Origin: Branchiostoma floridae
Taxonomy: Eukaryota; Chordata; Leptocardii; Amphioxiformes; Branchiostomatidae
NCBI RefSeq assembly: GCF_000003815.2
Contig: NC_049979.1
Coordinates: forward strand, 5,770,884-5,834,883
Direction: 5' to 3'
DNA: 64,000 bases
Shown here: positions 10,901-21,200 of the stretch, one piece after another
Position numbering within the stretch: the first letter of the stretch is position 1
How the letters are laid out: each line of letters starts with the position of its first letter
The notes under the pieces: model-generated
Seen by the model: the letters and a program-made list of their open reading frames with translations, nothing else
Told to the model about the DNA's origin: nothing
The model's database searches: none
Translations under genes and position numbers: made by a program

Positions 10901-13900
10901 ACCCAGATCCCTATACACTGTGCCCAGGTTCCCATTTGCCTATCCAGATCCCTGTATGCTGTGCCCATGTGCCTACCCAGATCCCTGTATGCTGTGCCCA
11001 TGTGCCTACCAAGATCCCTGCATGTATGCTGTGCCTATATGCCTTCCCAGATCCCTGTATGCTGTGCCCATGTGCCTACCCAGATCCCTGTATGCTGTGC
11101 CCAGGTTTCCATGTGCCATGCCCTCCCCTGCAACATTGCCTGTGCTGTGGATCAGCTCGATGGTTTGTTTCAGCAGGACGACAGCCTGATCTGGCTGCTG
11201 CATCCCTACAAGCAAAAATACATGTATCAGATACATCTGTTATATGCACAAGCTGGACAAAAGTAGTTTTGAAAAATTACTTAATCATCAGGCATATTTA
11301 TTGTCACCTAAGTAGTTATTTTATCATCATGCAAGCACACTGATTGGAACCTACTAGTAGCTTGTATCCCACCACTGCCACCATGTTGTGGTTGGGTGTA
11401 ACTACGACCTAAACTATAACTGGATATTTATGGATGATGTACTGACCTGTGTAGACTTTCCCCAAACAGTTGAATGCCTTGGTACTGACCTGTGTAGACT
11501 TTCCCCAGACAGTTGCATGCCTTGCCATAGTACTGACCTGTGTAGACTTTCCCCAGACAGTTCAGTGCCTTGCCCTATATATGTGCATATACGTAATGTG
11601 TATCCCACCACTGCCACCATGTTGTAGTTGGGTGTAACAAGGGCTAGACTCTGAACTATGACTGGATGATTATATGATGTACTGACCTGTGTAGACTTTC
11701 CCCAGACAGTTGAGTGCCTTGCCCTGCATGCCTGGGTCACCCAGCCGCCTGGCCAGCAGCAGCTGCAGTGTAAGGTATACCAGAGCCTGCTGGTAGTCTG
11801 GAACAGGCTTCATGGAGTAGAAGGTGAACCCTTTGTTGAAGCAGGCTGTGCACAGACCACTCAGGTCACCTGGGAACAGGAACATTGAATGTGATGAAAT
11901 TAGGTGAGTTCATCACAATCATCATTTCTAGATGAAATCATGGACAATCAACATGTATAGGAATGAGATATTCTTGCGAGAGGACTTACAATTATTACAT
12001 TACATCAGTGGAAAAAGCGTTGTTTCTGTGATAATGTTTAACATATCTACATGTATGTGATATTCTTTCCCAAGATTCATAGACCAAGAGCCTTAGTAAT
12101 CAAAGAAACCACTAGTGTTCCCTCAGGCTGTCTCCCAGAATGTAGAATTTTTGTTTCTCCAAATCCTGGGAAGAGCATCTTCAGTTGGAGCAGCACTACC
12201 TTTCAGGAGGGGCATAAAATGGGGGTCATTATTATATAGAGATTAGGTGCCTCAAACATGTTTCAAAAGCCTGTACAAAAATGATTTTTTTTTAAATATT
12301 GCCCTGCTGCTGAAGCAAGGAAACACGCTGTCCTACAATGTTTGTGCCACTAGGCACTATACACAAGGAAAACAACAACAACAACAACCTCTCCGTAAAG
12401 CGAAGCTGTACTGTTTCTCCTGCTCCTGTAGTGCCTCTGCGGTGCGGCCCTCCGACCGGTACACGTTCCCCAGGTCTCCATAGCGACCAGCTGCCTGGAT
12501 CTCGTCTCCCAGGGCTGTTGCTATGGAAACAGCCTCCCTCAGGTGGTCCTTCGCAGGGCCCCAGTCCGCAGCGGACCTGAGGAGAAGGAAAAACAGCAAA
12601 CAGGAATCAGCTACACATTTTCAAATCTTGACCATGAACTCTTAAAATGGAAGTCTACAAATGTGTGATGAACACGACACTGACATGAACAGACGGATAT
12701 AACATATACGCTATTTTACTGCCCTCCTTATACCTGTAAGTGGTCCATAGGTATTACAGCAGCAGCCCCCTGTACTGCCTTCCCTGTTGTGATGCCTCAC
12801 CTGCAGTACCTCACCTGTAGTGACTCACCTGTAAGCATTCATCAGGTATTACAGCAGCAGTCCCCTGTACTGCAGTACTGCCTTACCTGTTGTACTCCCT
12901 CACCTATAGTACCTCATCTGTAGTGCCTCACCTGTACCATCTCACCTGTACTGCCTCACCTGTAGCACCTCGCCTGTAGCACCTCACCTGTAGTGCCTCA
13001 CCTGTACCATCTCACCTGTACTGCCTCACCTGTGGCACCCCACCTGTAGTGACTCACCTGTAAGCGTTCCCCAATTGTGTTGCAGGAGCAGCCCCTTTCT
13101 GTTCTGCCTCACCTGTACCTCATATATAGTGCCTTACCTGTGCTGCCTCACCTGTAGCACCTCACCTGTAGCACCTCACCTGTAAGCATTCCCCAGGTGT
13201 TGCAGGAGCAACCCCCTGCTGTACTGCCCCAAGTCCCTCTGCAGCAGGGGGAGGAAGGTGTCCTGTATAGCCATGTTCAGGTGCCCGCTGGCCAGTAGCA
13301 GGATACCCAGGTGGATATCAGCCAGGACTGCCGCATCCGCAGGGTCCATGGCAGGGTTTGTGTGGGTCGCTACATCCCATGTGAGGTCCGTGTGGGTCGC
13401 TACATCCCGTGTGAGGTCCGTGTGGGTTGCTACATCCAGTGTGAAGTCTGCGTGGGTCGCCACTTCCCGTGCCTGGCTGTAGAAATGCCGGGCCTCGTCC
13501 AGGAGTCCACAAACTCGATGAGCATCGCCAGCATCCAGGCAGGCCTGGGCAGAAAGGGTCCTGATTAGTGCTGTTTGCCAGATAAAGAAATGAAGACATT
13601 CATCAAGAAATGTCTCCACCTGAGGTGTGCTATTGTTGACGTGCAGTCTGTAACCCCTGAATAAACCACCAAGTGATACGAGATTTCTAACCATTTTGTA
13701 TTGTTACGGCAACAAATAAGATTAGGACTCGGGCGATGCTGAAGCTTTAATATACGAACTGATCTGCAGTCCATCTATGTTGGACACAATGAATTGAAAC
13801 CAACAAACGGGAAGGATGCCTCTCATATTTGCCATAAAATCCTCTTGGGTAAGGTCACCATACATCTTAAAAGTATAACGCTACTTCACCTTTATCTATA

Positions 13901-16156
13901 AACGGGGTAACCTATATCTGTTGTTTTTGAAAACATGTTCTTTAGGGATATCAAGTCAATGGTCTATGACAACAAATTGCAATACACAATATGTATTTTC
14001 AAAATATTGCAGTTTAAAACCACCGTCATTGATTCGATATCCCTAAATACCGTTTTTTAAAACAACGGATATAAGTTACCACATGGATAAAGGTGATCTA
14101 GCGTTACGCTCACAGATGAGAATTGTTGTACAATGAATTTGCTCTATTAGATGCTGCTTTCTTTGTCCAGAAATAAGTTTTCCCCCTGTCGGGATTGAAA
14201 TACTCCAGCCTCACCCTGAACAGCGCCCTTGGTGGAATGTTGGGCTGAGTTGTTCCTAGGAGATATGCTTGATTGGCAGCTTCCAGTCCATCCTCCAGTG
14301 GACCTGTTGCCATGGCGATCTCGAGCTTCAGATGGAGATATACCAGTTTCTATTGCATCAAGGGGAGGGCAGAAAAGGTGGAACAAAGTTGTATTATCTA
14401 TGATACTGCTACTAATAATAATAATATCTGGTGTATTTTGCCAGCCAGTAGGTACCCAATGTGTTGAGTAATGACCTCCTTGAGCACGGGACCCCCGTTT
14501 TACGTCCCTCCCAGAGGACAATCTATCTTCATCTGTTCATGTCTGTGTAACAGGTAGTTGTCACCTGTCGTGCCTGTGCTCAGAGTGCACTACTATGATA
14601 GTGGTTGATGTGAGAAAATCTGTAGGTCACTCATGAGGATGGTACCCAGGTTAGGTTTTCCCTAAAGCATACAATCATGTACTTGTGATATGATGGTGTT
14701 AGCATAACAATTATGGTGCCAGAACCCAGAGGTCATATCCTCTATCTGACATGCCACTCTTGCTATGCCAAATTTACATAACTTCACTCAAGTGTAAATG
14801 GTTGCCTGGCTTCTGTTGGGGAGGTGTAAAACGGCAATGGAAGGAGAGGGTTGGGCTCTGTCTCACAATTTCTTCGCCTTGACACAGTGGATAACAAACT
14901 CAGCCACTGCCTTCAGCTATTGGACTTAAACCAACTTATCTTTTTAAACTGTAATATCATGTGGCAAGGTTATCATCTCCTGTCCATAGGAAACTCACCT
15001 GTGTCGTTTCCATGGCTTCATCCTTCGCTAACGTGTCGAGGATACGGGACGCCAACGGAAGATTCCTTCCCATCAGTCCTTGTATTTCGTGCAGGATTTC
15101 AGCTGTTGAAGAAGAGTTGCAAAATTGTGCAGAAAATAAAGAGGTTACCATGGTGATAGGGCAGTGCAAAGTTTGTAGAACCATTGTTCTATCGTGTGTC
15201 ATTGTTGATAAAAATAAGGCTGTTATTAGCATATTCAATTTTGAATGATGGTCTTCCCTACCAAAATTTTACCTGAAAAGTACCTTACTTTGGCAGAATG
15301 GTATGTTTACATTTCATATCATAAATTATGCAAATTATATGCACATTTACATAATCTAAATGTCCCGAATTCCCACCATTTATCACAAATAAACAATGCG
15401 TTGATTATGCAAATTATGCCCTCATTTGCATAATTAGTATCTGTAGATGTGTCACCTGTCATAAATCATGTTTGCCACGTATGATAAAGTCCTTTTGTGG
15501 AAAACACAATACAAACGCAGTCTCCATAAATTGCATCTCATTGTGTTCAAGCTAACTGCACCACTTGAAGAAAAGCATCCTAACACCAAAAGAACAACAC
15601 CATAGCATGTCTAGGCAAGAGATACCAAAACTAGAGATTCTGCTGCAGTACCAAAGGTACACACCAAGGGGCCGAAATGTTATGTTGATCACAAAATGCA
15701 GACATTGTGACACACACATATACAGACAGGCCATAAACTATGCATTTTTCACGGAAGTATTGCACAAGGCAACATCCTTGCAGAAAGTGAAAGAAGGAAG
15801 AATCATATACAGTGTAGTATAAAACCGTGGAGTCTTTACACCCACCCCTGCATTTTCTCTGACCGCTGAATCTCCCCAAACATTACCACAACCAAGGCTT
15901 GCCACAACAATATGTCATGTTTCTCGGACATTGTTTGGGAAAAGTCAATGACAGATCAAAACAAAAACATAAGAACATGAAACTTGACACCGACTATAGT
16001 CCTGAGGAGTCGGGTCAACTTCCCACCTGTTCCGTGAGTTCGGCCCAAGGTTCCGTCTAGAAGGGCGTTCCTGAGTTTCTGCAGGTGTAACTCGATCTCT
16101 TCCATCTTCCCCCAGACCAGCTCACGCGTAGCGCTGTCCACGGGCAGGTCCTCCAT
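4920..16156 (-). CDS. TPR-CHAT (caspase-like) protein, TTC28-like, 15 visible exons
   Basis: Minus-strand exons in order: 16027-16156 (ATG at 16156), 14999-15102, 14215-14349, 13180-13544, 12389-12576, 11687-11869, 11080-11205, 10392-10513, 9627-10155, 9003-9227, 8566-8774, 7269 into the gap, 6736-6900, 6137-6264, 4920-5042 (stop TAG). Every junction agrees in phase with GT-AG ends, except across the gap at 7108-7207. The N-terminal two thirds is a TPR-type helical array (GDLGNVYRSEGR, LNCLGKVYTG, GNLGTAYRDLGRYEEA). The C-terminus is a CHAT domain: ITFIPHG, SLAPSMQVLQL, SVLAVGNP, GILTAEEIRSLDL, VVLSCCNTGLG (nucleophile Cys position), SFLAAGAANVVATLWRIPD and PPYWAAFSVIG. CHAT proteins are caspase-clan peptidases or relatives; animal members are poorly characterised and probably intracellular. 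The catalytic His region should fall in the gap, so activity cannot be judged. Start chosen at MEDLPVDSAT, the last in-frame Met before the conserved reading; an in-frame Met also exists at 16246. Confidence 0.85.
5043..5866. other. Intron with gap flanked by duplicated sequence
   Basis: The 565-N gap (5200-5764) has nearly the same sequence on both sides: the stretch with cataatgtcctgtttctgcc and gatcatcaagaccgcagaga occurs at 5080-5157 and again at 5790-5865. Either a real local duplication or two haplotypes assembled in tandem. Confidence 0.7.
5867..6023. mobile_element. MITE family A (TACTGTRAAT termini), copy 1
   Basis: A short element with inverted ends tactgtgaat...attgacagta, bounded by TA. 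Internal strings such as ttcgcggtggttttaa and gcggtagcgcca occur in both orientations. Related copies are at 41939-42098 and 51809-51990. It lies in the intron between the last two CHAT exons. The TA boundary suggests a Tc1/mariner-like family. Confidence 0.7.
6290..6562 (+). repeat. Telomere-like CCCTAA-variant minisatellite
   Basis: Imperfect array of ccctaacactaacccc and ccacactag blocks, about 12 copies, in an intron of the TPR-CHAT gene. It resembles degenerate telomeric CCCTAA repeat but contains interspersed CACTAA and CCACCCTAG, so it is an intronic minisatellite and not a chromosome end. Confidence 0.8.
6930..7107 (+). pseudogene. Decayed retroelement C-terminus (Penelope-like or LINE type)
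   Basis: The plus strand contains SPAIYIRALQPSLNID, preceded in the neighbouring frame by LLDIEPAFLAGG. Together these match the pattern xxILDxEP...GxxEAIYIRxxxPSLNxD seen at the end of many animal retroelement polyproteins. The change of frame between the halves shows it is broken. It lies in the intron next to the assembly gap and may have helped cause it. The exact family cannot be decided from so short a piece. Confidence 0.5.
7108..7207. other. Assembly gap (100 N) inside the CHAT domain
   Basis: The gap interrupts the exon that starts at 7269 on the minus strand just after VLAVGNP. It should contain the rest of that exon and probably the exon with the CHAT catalytic His motif. Confidence 0.95.
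7233..8620. mobile_element. Foldback transposon inserted in a CHAT exon (intron-forming)
   Basis: Element of 1,388 bp with ends CAGTCGAACCGCAG and its exact reverse complement, flanked by a 4-bp direct repeat CTGG at 7229-7232 and 8621-8624. The arms are inverted copies of about 400 bp (roughly 7233-7640 and 8215-8620, best conserved from 7310 and up to 8527). Both arms keep an outward-reading frame of 75-90 codons sharing GEELDCPTVDKTDC and NHKYTDRKLLFFEGPQRW. No transposase is recognised in the 570 bp core. Relative to the gene, the element splits one exon. Its own sequence supplies a donor (GGACAG|GTCATA at 8566/8565) and an acceptor (TTTCAG|AGAATA at 7270/7269). Confidence 0.75.
10170..10305 (+). 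repeat. Short intronic tandem repeat (acaacacaggtgggtctaat)
   Basis: About four imperfect units of 28-29 bp in the intron between TPR-CHAT exons at 9627-10155 and 10392-10513. Confidence 0.65.
10660..11100 (-). repeat. 33-bp minisatellite grown from a TPR exon end and its 5' splice site
   Basis: About 13 units. On the minus strand each reads GGCACAGCATACAGG plus GATCTGGGTAGGCACAT, so every unit carries the codons GTAYRDLG and the donor CTGG|GTAGG. The first copy (11080-11110) is the real end of the TPR exon at 11080-11205. The unit is 11 codons long and stays open, so retention would add GTAYRDLGRHM repeats. Confidence 0.9.
11365..11727 (-). repeat. Tandem copies of TPR exon end plus donor (about 45 bp, within a 240-bp duplication)
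   Basis: Four copies of the sequence that on the minus strand encodes LNCLGKVYTG and continues as GTCAGTACAT. The copies are at about 11440, 11484 and 11532, plus the true exon end at 11687-11727. The left part (11365-11440) also repeats at 11600-11680, giving a longer duplication. Confidence 0.85.
12095..12260 (+). mobile_element. SINE-like fragment
   Basis: The stretch with aatcctgggaagagcatctt and aaaatgggggtcat matches, with substitutions, the reverse complement of 48180-48310. It ends near gtgcctcaaacatg, a string also present at 47925-47940. Intronic in the TPR-CHAT gene. Confidence 0.45.
12720..13180 (-). repeat. Minisatellite made of repeated donor sites (TACAG|GTGAGG)
   Basis: Irregular 14-28 bp units. 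On the minus strand they repeat CTACAGGTGAGGTGC and CTTACAGGTGAGTCAC. The first copy is the true exon end and donor of the TPR exon 13180-13544 (GCTTACAG|GTGAGG). About 20 strong 5' splice-site consensus sequences follow. Confidence 0.85.
13360..13475 (-). repeat. Coding 30-bp minisatellite in a TPR-CHAT exon
   Basis: Four in-frame decapeptide units of the type VATHTDLTxD (VATHADFTLD, VATHTDLTRD, VATHTDLTWD, VATHTNPAMD) inside exon 13180-13544. The frame is kept because the unit is 30 bp. Confidence 0.9.
13873..14107. mobile_element. MITE family with GTAACGCTA ends
   Basis: Inverted ends of about 55 bp: agtataacgctacttcacct...ggggtaacctatatctgtt at the left, and its imperfect reverse complement at 14045-14107. 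A related end occurs alone at 32220-32275. It lies in the intron just upstream of exon 13180-13544. Confidence 0.7.
14720..14915 (+). mobile_element. SINE-like remnant
   Basis: Contains ggggaggtgtaaaacggc and ttgacacagtggataacaaa, matching a copy at 44810-44870 (ggggaggcaaaaggcg, tttgacacagtgaataaca). Degenerate; intronic. Confidence 0.45.
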
Positions 16157-16384
16157 GGTACTAGCACTTCCGAATGGCTGGCAAGTTTCCCAAACAAAGC
16201 GTGATTTAGATCGATGATAGTAAAACCCCACACACTGCCAGAACAAATGATACTAAGACAGCGACAAAATACATGTAGAGAGTCGCTGCTATCTATATAT
16301 CTATTAAAAAGCGTTGGATCTGCGCTTTCTCTAAACGGCCGTGTTTGTGTCCCTAGCCTGGGTACTGAGTTGTAATGCCGTTCC

Positions 16385-16394
16385 GGGGATTTCC
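16385..16394 (+). promoter_or_regulatory. kappaB-type site GGGGATTTCC
   Basis: Matches the NF-kB consensus GGGRNWYYCC at every position. It is 229 bp upstream of the TPR-CHAT start codon and sits inside the near-palindrome ccggggatttcccgg. Confidence 0.5.
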
Positions 16395-16421
16395 CGGGTT
16401 AAGGTCAACGTTGTGTCATGC

Positions 16422-16431
16422 GGGAATCCCC
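16422..16431 (+). promoter_or_regulatory. kappaB-type site GGGAATCCCC
   Basis: A second full match to GGGRNWYYCC, 27 bp after the first. A close pair is less likely by chance than a single site. Confidence 0.5.
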
Positions 16432-16598
16432 ACCTCTACTTGAAGTAAAATATCATTTTTTATAGCAAGTATTTAATACTTACACAGCTTTTGATTGCGG
16501 TGTTTTTGCCCCACATTCATTTATATACCCGGGATAGTGTTGCGGCGTTTACGTTTATTAATATTTATTGAACTCGTTGAAATCCTCGAGTTTCTTTA

Positions 16599-16608
16599 GA
16601 AAATGAAA
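16599..16608 (+). promoter_or_regulatory. IRF/ISRE-type motif GAAAATGAAA
   Basis: Matches GAAANNGAAA, the core recognised by interferon regulatory factors. Such motifs are common in A-rich DNA, so it only supports the kappaB pair. Confidence 0.3.
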
Positions 16609-17205
16609 TGAGGGAGTGGCTTAAAGCAGGCGATTACGTCATGCGGCTGTGTACAAGTGCACTGCAACCTGCTCGCCCGGAAAGGCGCAAGAATATTAGT
16701 TGACAATATATCAGTTAACAATCGAAATGTAAGCGCATAGAAAAATAGAAAATAAACTTTTCTATACAGTTTAAGCAGCTTCTTCGTTGATCATGTAACG
16801 TTAACAATGCTGTTGAAAACTTTTTGAAGGATTTGTTTGTCGCGCTACTTTAGGACGTAAACGCGTAACCGGAAGTTTCGAGGGTCGCGGATTGTTACAC
16901 TGTGTGTTGTATGGTCATAAGCGTGTTTCACTTTCTGTGACAAACACGTCAGTCTGTACTTGGCCTTAACAAGTTCGAGAGTTCTCCACAGAACAGCCGC
17001 GCTACGCAGTTCAGCACTTTTTTGTTGTTGTCCTTGCTAACGTCTATTATTTCGCTAGACTTAGTCTCTTGGTGCCTGGTGTCACTTGGTCCAGTTTCGA
17101 GACAATAATCATTGTCTCTCTAGGTGAGAGTTACTGCAGGTGTTTCCAGGAGAGCCCGTTGAGTCTGTGCCGAGAGCCCGTAACGCGTTCAGTCTGTGCG
17201 GCACT

Positions 17206-18200
17206 ATGAGCGTCTCGGCCCGAGCGAGCATCAGCCCCTTCCGCGCGCTGCTGCAGCGGCTGTCGGGGCAGGTCTCGGGGCAGGAGCTGGCGGACATGAA
17301 GCACCTGCTGAGGGACCACGTCAGCGAGAGGAGGCGGGAGGAGGCGCGGTCGTGTCTGGACCTCTGGGAACATCTGGAGAAAGCGGGGCTACTGACAGAC
17401 GGACGGACGGACTTACTCACGGACCTGCTGGACAAACTGGACCGGCAGGACCTGGTCAGGCTGGTGGAGGAATACCAAACCAAACGGGAAGGTAAAAAAG
17501 TTAACGTTAAGTTTGTTACTTTCACATTTGCTAGGGGTTCCAGCAATTCTATAATTAGGATTTCTAGGAGAAAAATCCAGGGACCCACGGGAAACTAAAC
17601 ATCTGTATTGTCAGATAGAAAGTTAGAGAGCGACAATCGGACCTTCCATTTCTCAGATATGGCCTTTCAAAGTAGCCCCGTGGGGATTTGGATTTGGTGT
17701 TGGTTTCATACAAGGACCTGGCTGCTTAGCAATAAAAAAGTCACAAGGCCTGTTCCTGGCAGTCCTCTGGATTTATTGCCGTCCCTTCATGTGACTAATA
17801 ACATTACGCCAAGTTGCTGTACAGGGTGGGTAGGTAAGTGCCAGGTCTGAAAAGTGCATTTCTAACTGTGTGAGTTTCACGACCACGTATCTTTGCCAAA
17901 TTGTTCTAACCTTAAAGTTTTATGACTTATATGTAATGTGCGAAATTCTGTGTCATAAATTATGCAAATAAGCTCCTTATTTACATAAAATGTATTAATA
18001 TTTTATGTAAATAAGGAGCTTATTTGCATAATTTCCTCCATCATCTCCACCAAAATAACAAGTTGACAACCTTATCACACTCATATGCACACACAAACAC
18101 ACACAAACACATACACACACACACATATACACAAACACACACACACACAGTCACACACAAATAAACACACACACACACACATACACAGTCACACACAAAT

Positions 18201-18235
<35 letters not shown>

Positions 18236-21200
18236 AACACACTCTCACACACATACAAACACATACATACAAACACGCACACACAAACACACACATACAC
18301 ATACAAACATACACACACACAAACACACATACAGGCACACACATACTCTTACACACACATACACACACACACATACACTTACACACACACACATGGCCTA
18401 GGCAAACACACATGTGACAAGAAGACCAGAGTGCAAGTTAGAATCTGGCGATTTACTTCTGACTTTCATATAAAGTCTAACATCTATAAAACACCTGAGC
18501 TTCACGGTCTTAAATCATATTTGAACAAAACTATAAATCATCACAGAACGCAGGACAGAAGTAATTTTTAAAGTTTGTGACTCACATCCTCTACAGATTG
18601 AAACTATCGAAAAATTTTCCTTCAGCTGCATTGGGATGCGGTAAGATCACTCCGCCCCCCACCCAGTGTGAGTCCACCCTATCCCCCATCTGGACCCAGT
18701 CTACTGGTACCTCAGCCCCCATTCAGTGCCAGTCCAGCCTACCCCCAGTCCAGTGCCAGTCCAGCCTACCCCCAGTCCAGTGCCAGTCCAGCCTACACCC
18801 AGTCCAGTGTCAGTCCAGCCCACCCCCAGTCCAGTCCACCCAGCAGACTTGCGCACATGAAGGTCATGTCTACACACAGCCTCCTGTGCAGGAGGAAGGT
18901 AAGGCTTCCTGTTGTCATATCCCTTAGGAATGAAGGAAGGAAGGAAGGAGGAATGGATGGATGGATGGATGGATGGATGGATGGATGGATGGATGGATGG
19001 ATGGATGGATGGATGGATGGATGGATGGATGGATGGATGGATGGATGGATGGATGGATGGATGGATGGATGGATGGATGGATGGATTCATGGATGGATTC
19101 ATGGATGAATGAATGAATGGATGGATGGATGGATGAATGAATATATGAATGGATGAATGAAGGAAGGAATGAAGGGATGAATGAAGGGAGGAATGTAGGA
19201 ATGAATGAATGGAAGGATGGATGGAATTCTGTAAATTTAAGATTTACATCCTGTTTTTGATGTTACATAAGCCATTAAGTTTGGTATTATAGAAATCAAT
19301 CATGTAGATACAACCAAAAATATCAAGGTTTGAGTGCATCTTTATCATTTCTGTGCTGCAGGGAAGTCCTTCCACCAGCCCTTCAGTGTCCAGTCAGAAT
19401 CACAGACGCTCTCCTGTCAGACGCTCTTCAATGGGTTACCCACCACAGGTACGGTACCACATGGCAAAGTGGGATCAACAACATTATTCACACCAAACCA
19501 TTATTCATTCTTTTTTCTTTTAATTCAAGTTTAGAAAAGCAGTCACTGTAATACCTGTCAGGGAAATGAAAGTTTGGCATCATCCTCAAAAGAACCTTGA
19601 GTGGTTGTGTTTAATGTTTTCACATGTAGCTGTGAGATAATTGCTCACTATAGCTAGTACAGTCAAACCTGTCCTGAGCAACCTCTCAAGGGACTGAGCA
19701 AAAATGGTTGCTGAGGACAGGTGGTTGCTTCCGACAAGTTGGTTGATGGTCGGATGGGCGTTGGTCTGATGATCAATGCATGAAATGGTAATCCTGGCTC
19801 ATGTATATACATGTGATACTAACTAACATTACCGAGACGTAACAAATAACAAACCTAAGGAAAATAAGCCTCAAAGTCCAAAGAAATTGTGCCCACATAA
19901 TTCCGCATATAAAATGGCTGCTAGCTGCTGTCAATCAATTTTGGTTGGTGAGGGCAGGTTCAGTGCCCCTTTGGGACTGTAAAAAGTGATTGCTGTTTGG
20001 GGAAGACAGGTGGTTGCTTGGGAGGGGGTCTTAACAAATAGTATGTAAAAATGGACGGGACTGGTTCAATGTGGCCTTTGACAGCAGGTGGTTGCCTGCG
20101 CCAGGTGGTTGCTCGGACAGGTTTCACCATACCACTTTCTTATTCAAACCAAACCAGCTGCTGCAGACGGACCAGCAGACGGACGGACAGACCAGCGCGA
20201 GTCCGTCCCAAACGTGGCTAACCATCCCGTCGGAGACCACAGGCAGAGAGCTGTGAGAATAAAGGAGCAGAGAGTCTCGCCTAAAGCACAGAACTACATG
20301 GAGACGGGCGGGTACAGGGTGGGGATTGTGGGAGGGAGGCACTATGAGATAGATGGAGAGGAGTTTGTGGAGATGGACCACGGTTCCTCCTACCGCATCC
20401 GGCTGACCAACTCCCATCTCAGCTCATGCGAGGCGCAGCTCGACATCGATGGCAAGGTTTAGAATTTCAGCTTATTTTATTTTATTTGCTGAATAAAGGG
20501 ATAATCCTTTCCTCAGAACCCTTTTTTCATTTCCATCAATGTCTCTTTACTCAGTGACGTACCAACCTATTCGGGGGCATGCTACCCCGGAAAATTTTGC
20601 AATCTAGACCATCTAAAACGTGCTGGTAGACTTGAAACTGTTTGTCCATCACAGAGGATGGAATGGGCAAAATATTATCGTATTAATTTGTTTTTTTAAC
20701 TTGCATGTAACTTAACATTATGCAAGACTAAATAAAAAACCGCCTGCAGGACGTGGGCACGTGGCGTCTGGAGCCGGGTCAGCAGGTGGAGCTGGAGCGG
20801 CCGGAGGAGGAGCAGATGTGCTTCACCTTCTTCAGCACGCGGCTGGCCCCGCCCGACTCCGGCATCCGCAGGGGGGAGGAGGAGAACGGACTGGTCCAGG
20901 TCACCTTCACTCCGGAGAAGATGAGAGAAGAGAGGACCAAGGTGAAAGGTAAGGGTTTTTGTTCCTTTTCTCATGTTGCAATGTACACTGAAGTCACTCT
21001 ATGGCTGATAGATAATAATGATGGAGGGGGGAGGAGGAGAACGGACTGGTCCAGGTTACCCTTACTCTGGAGAAGATGAGAGAAGAGATAACCAAGGTAA
21101 AAGGTACAGGTTTTTGTTCCTTTTCTCCAGAGAAGATGAGAGAAGAGAGGACCAAAGTGAAAGGTAAAGGTTTTTGTTCCTTTTCTCCGGAGAAGATGAC

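Larger units (their letters stand above)
16157..17205. promoter_or_regulatory. Bidirectional promoter region between TPR-CHAT and DED genes
   Basis: The 1,049 bp between the two divergent start codons. It includes a TATA-like tatctatatatc near 16290, two perfect kappaB-type decamers, an IRF-type motif, and many CpG near 16650-17050. The transcription starts are not known, and part of the region is 5' UTR of both genes. Confidence 0.6.

Noticed and set aside
10579-11343. Open frames of 177-254 codons in three plus-strand frames
   Set aside because: They come from the 33-bp minisatellite, which is open in several frames. The conserved TPR exon is on the minus strand.
17109-17588. 159-codon minus-strand frame opposite the DED exon
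   Set aside because: Antisense of the DED-coding exon, Ser/Arg-rich as expected for a shadow.
18085-18413. His/Thr-rich and Cys/Val-rich frames
   Set aside because: Translations of a CA microsatellite.
18668-19112. MDGW-repeat and IHPS-repeat frames
   Set aside because: Translations of the GGAT microsatellite. The real exon (18626-18898) uses another frame, fixed by splice phase.
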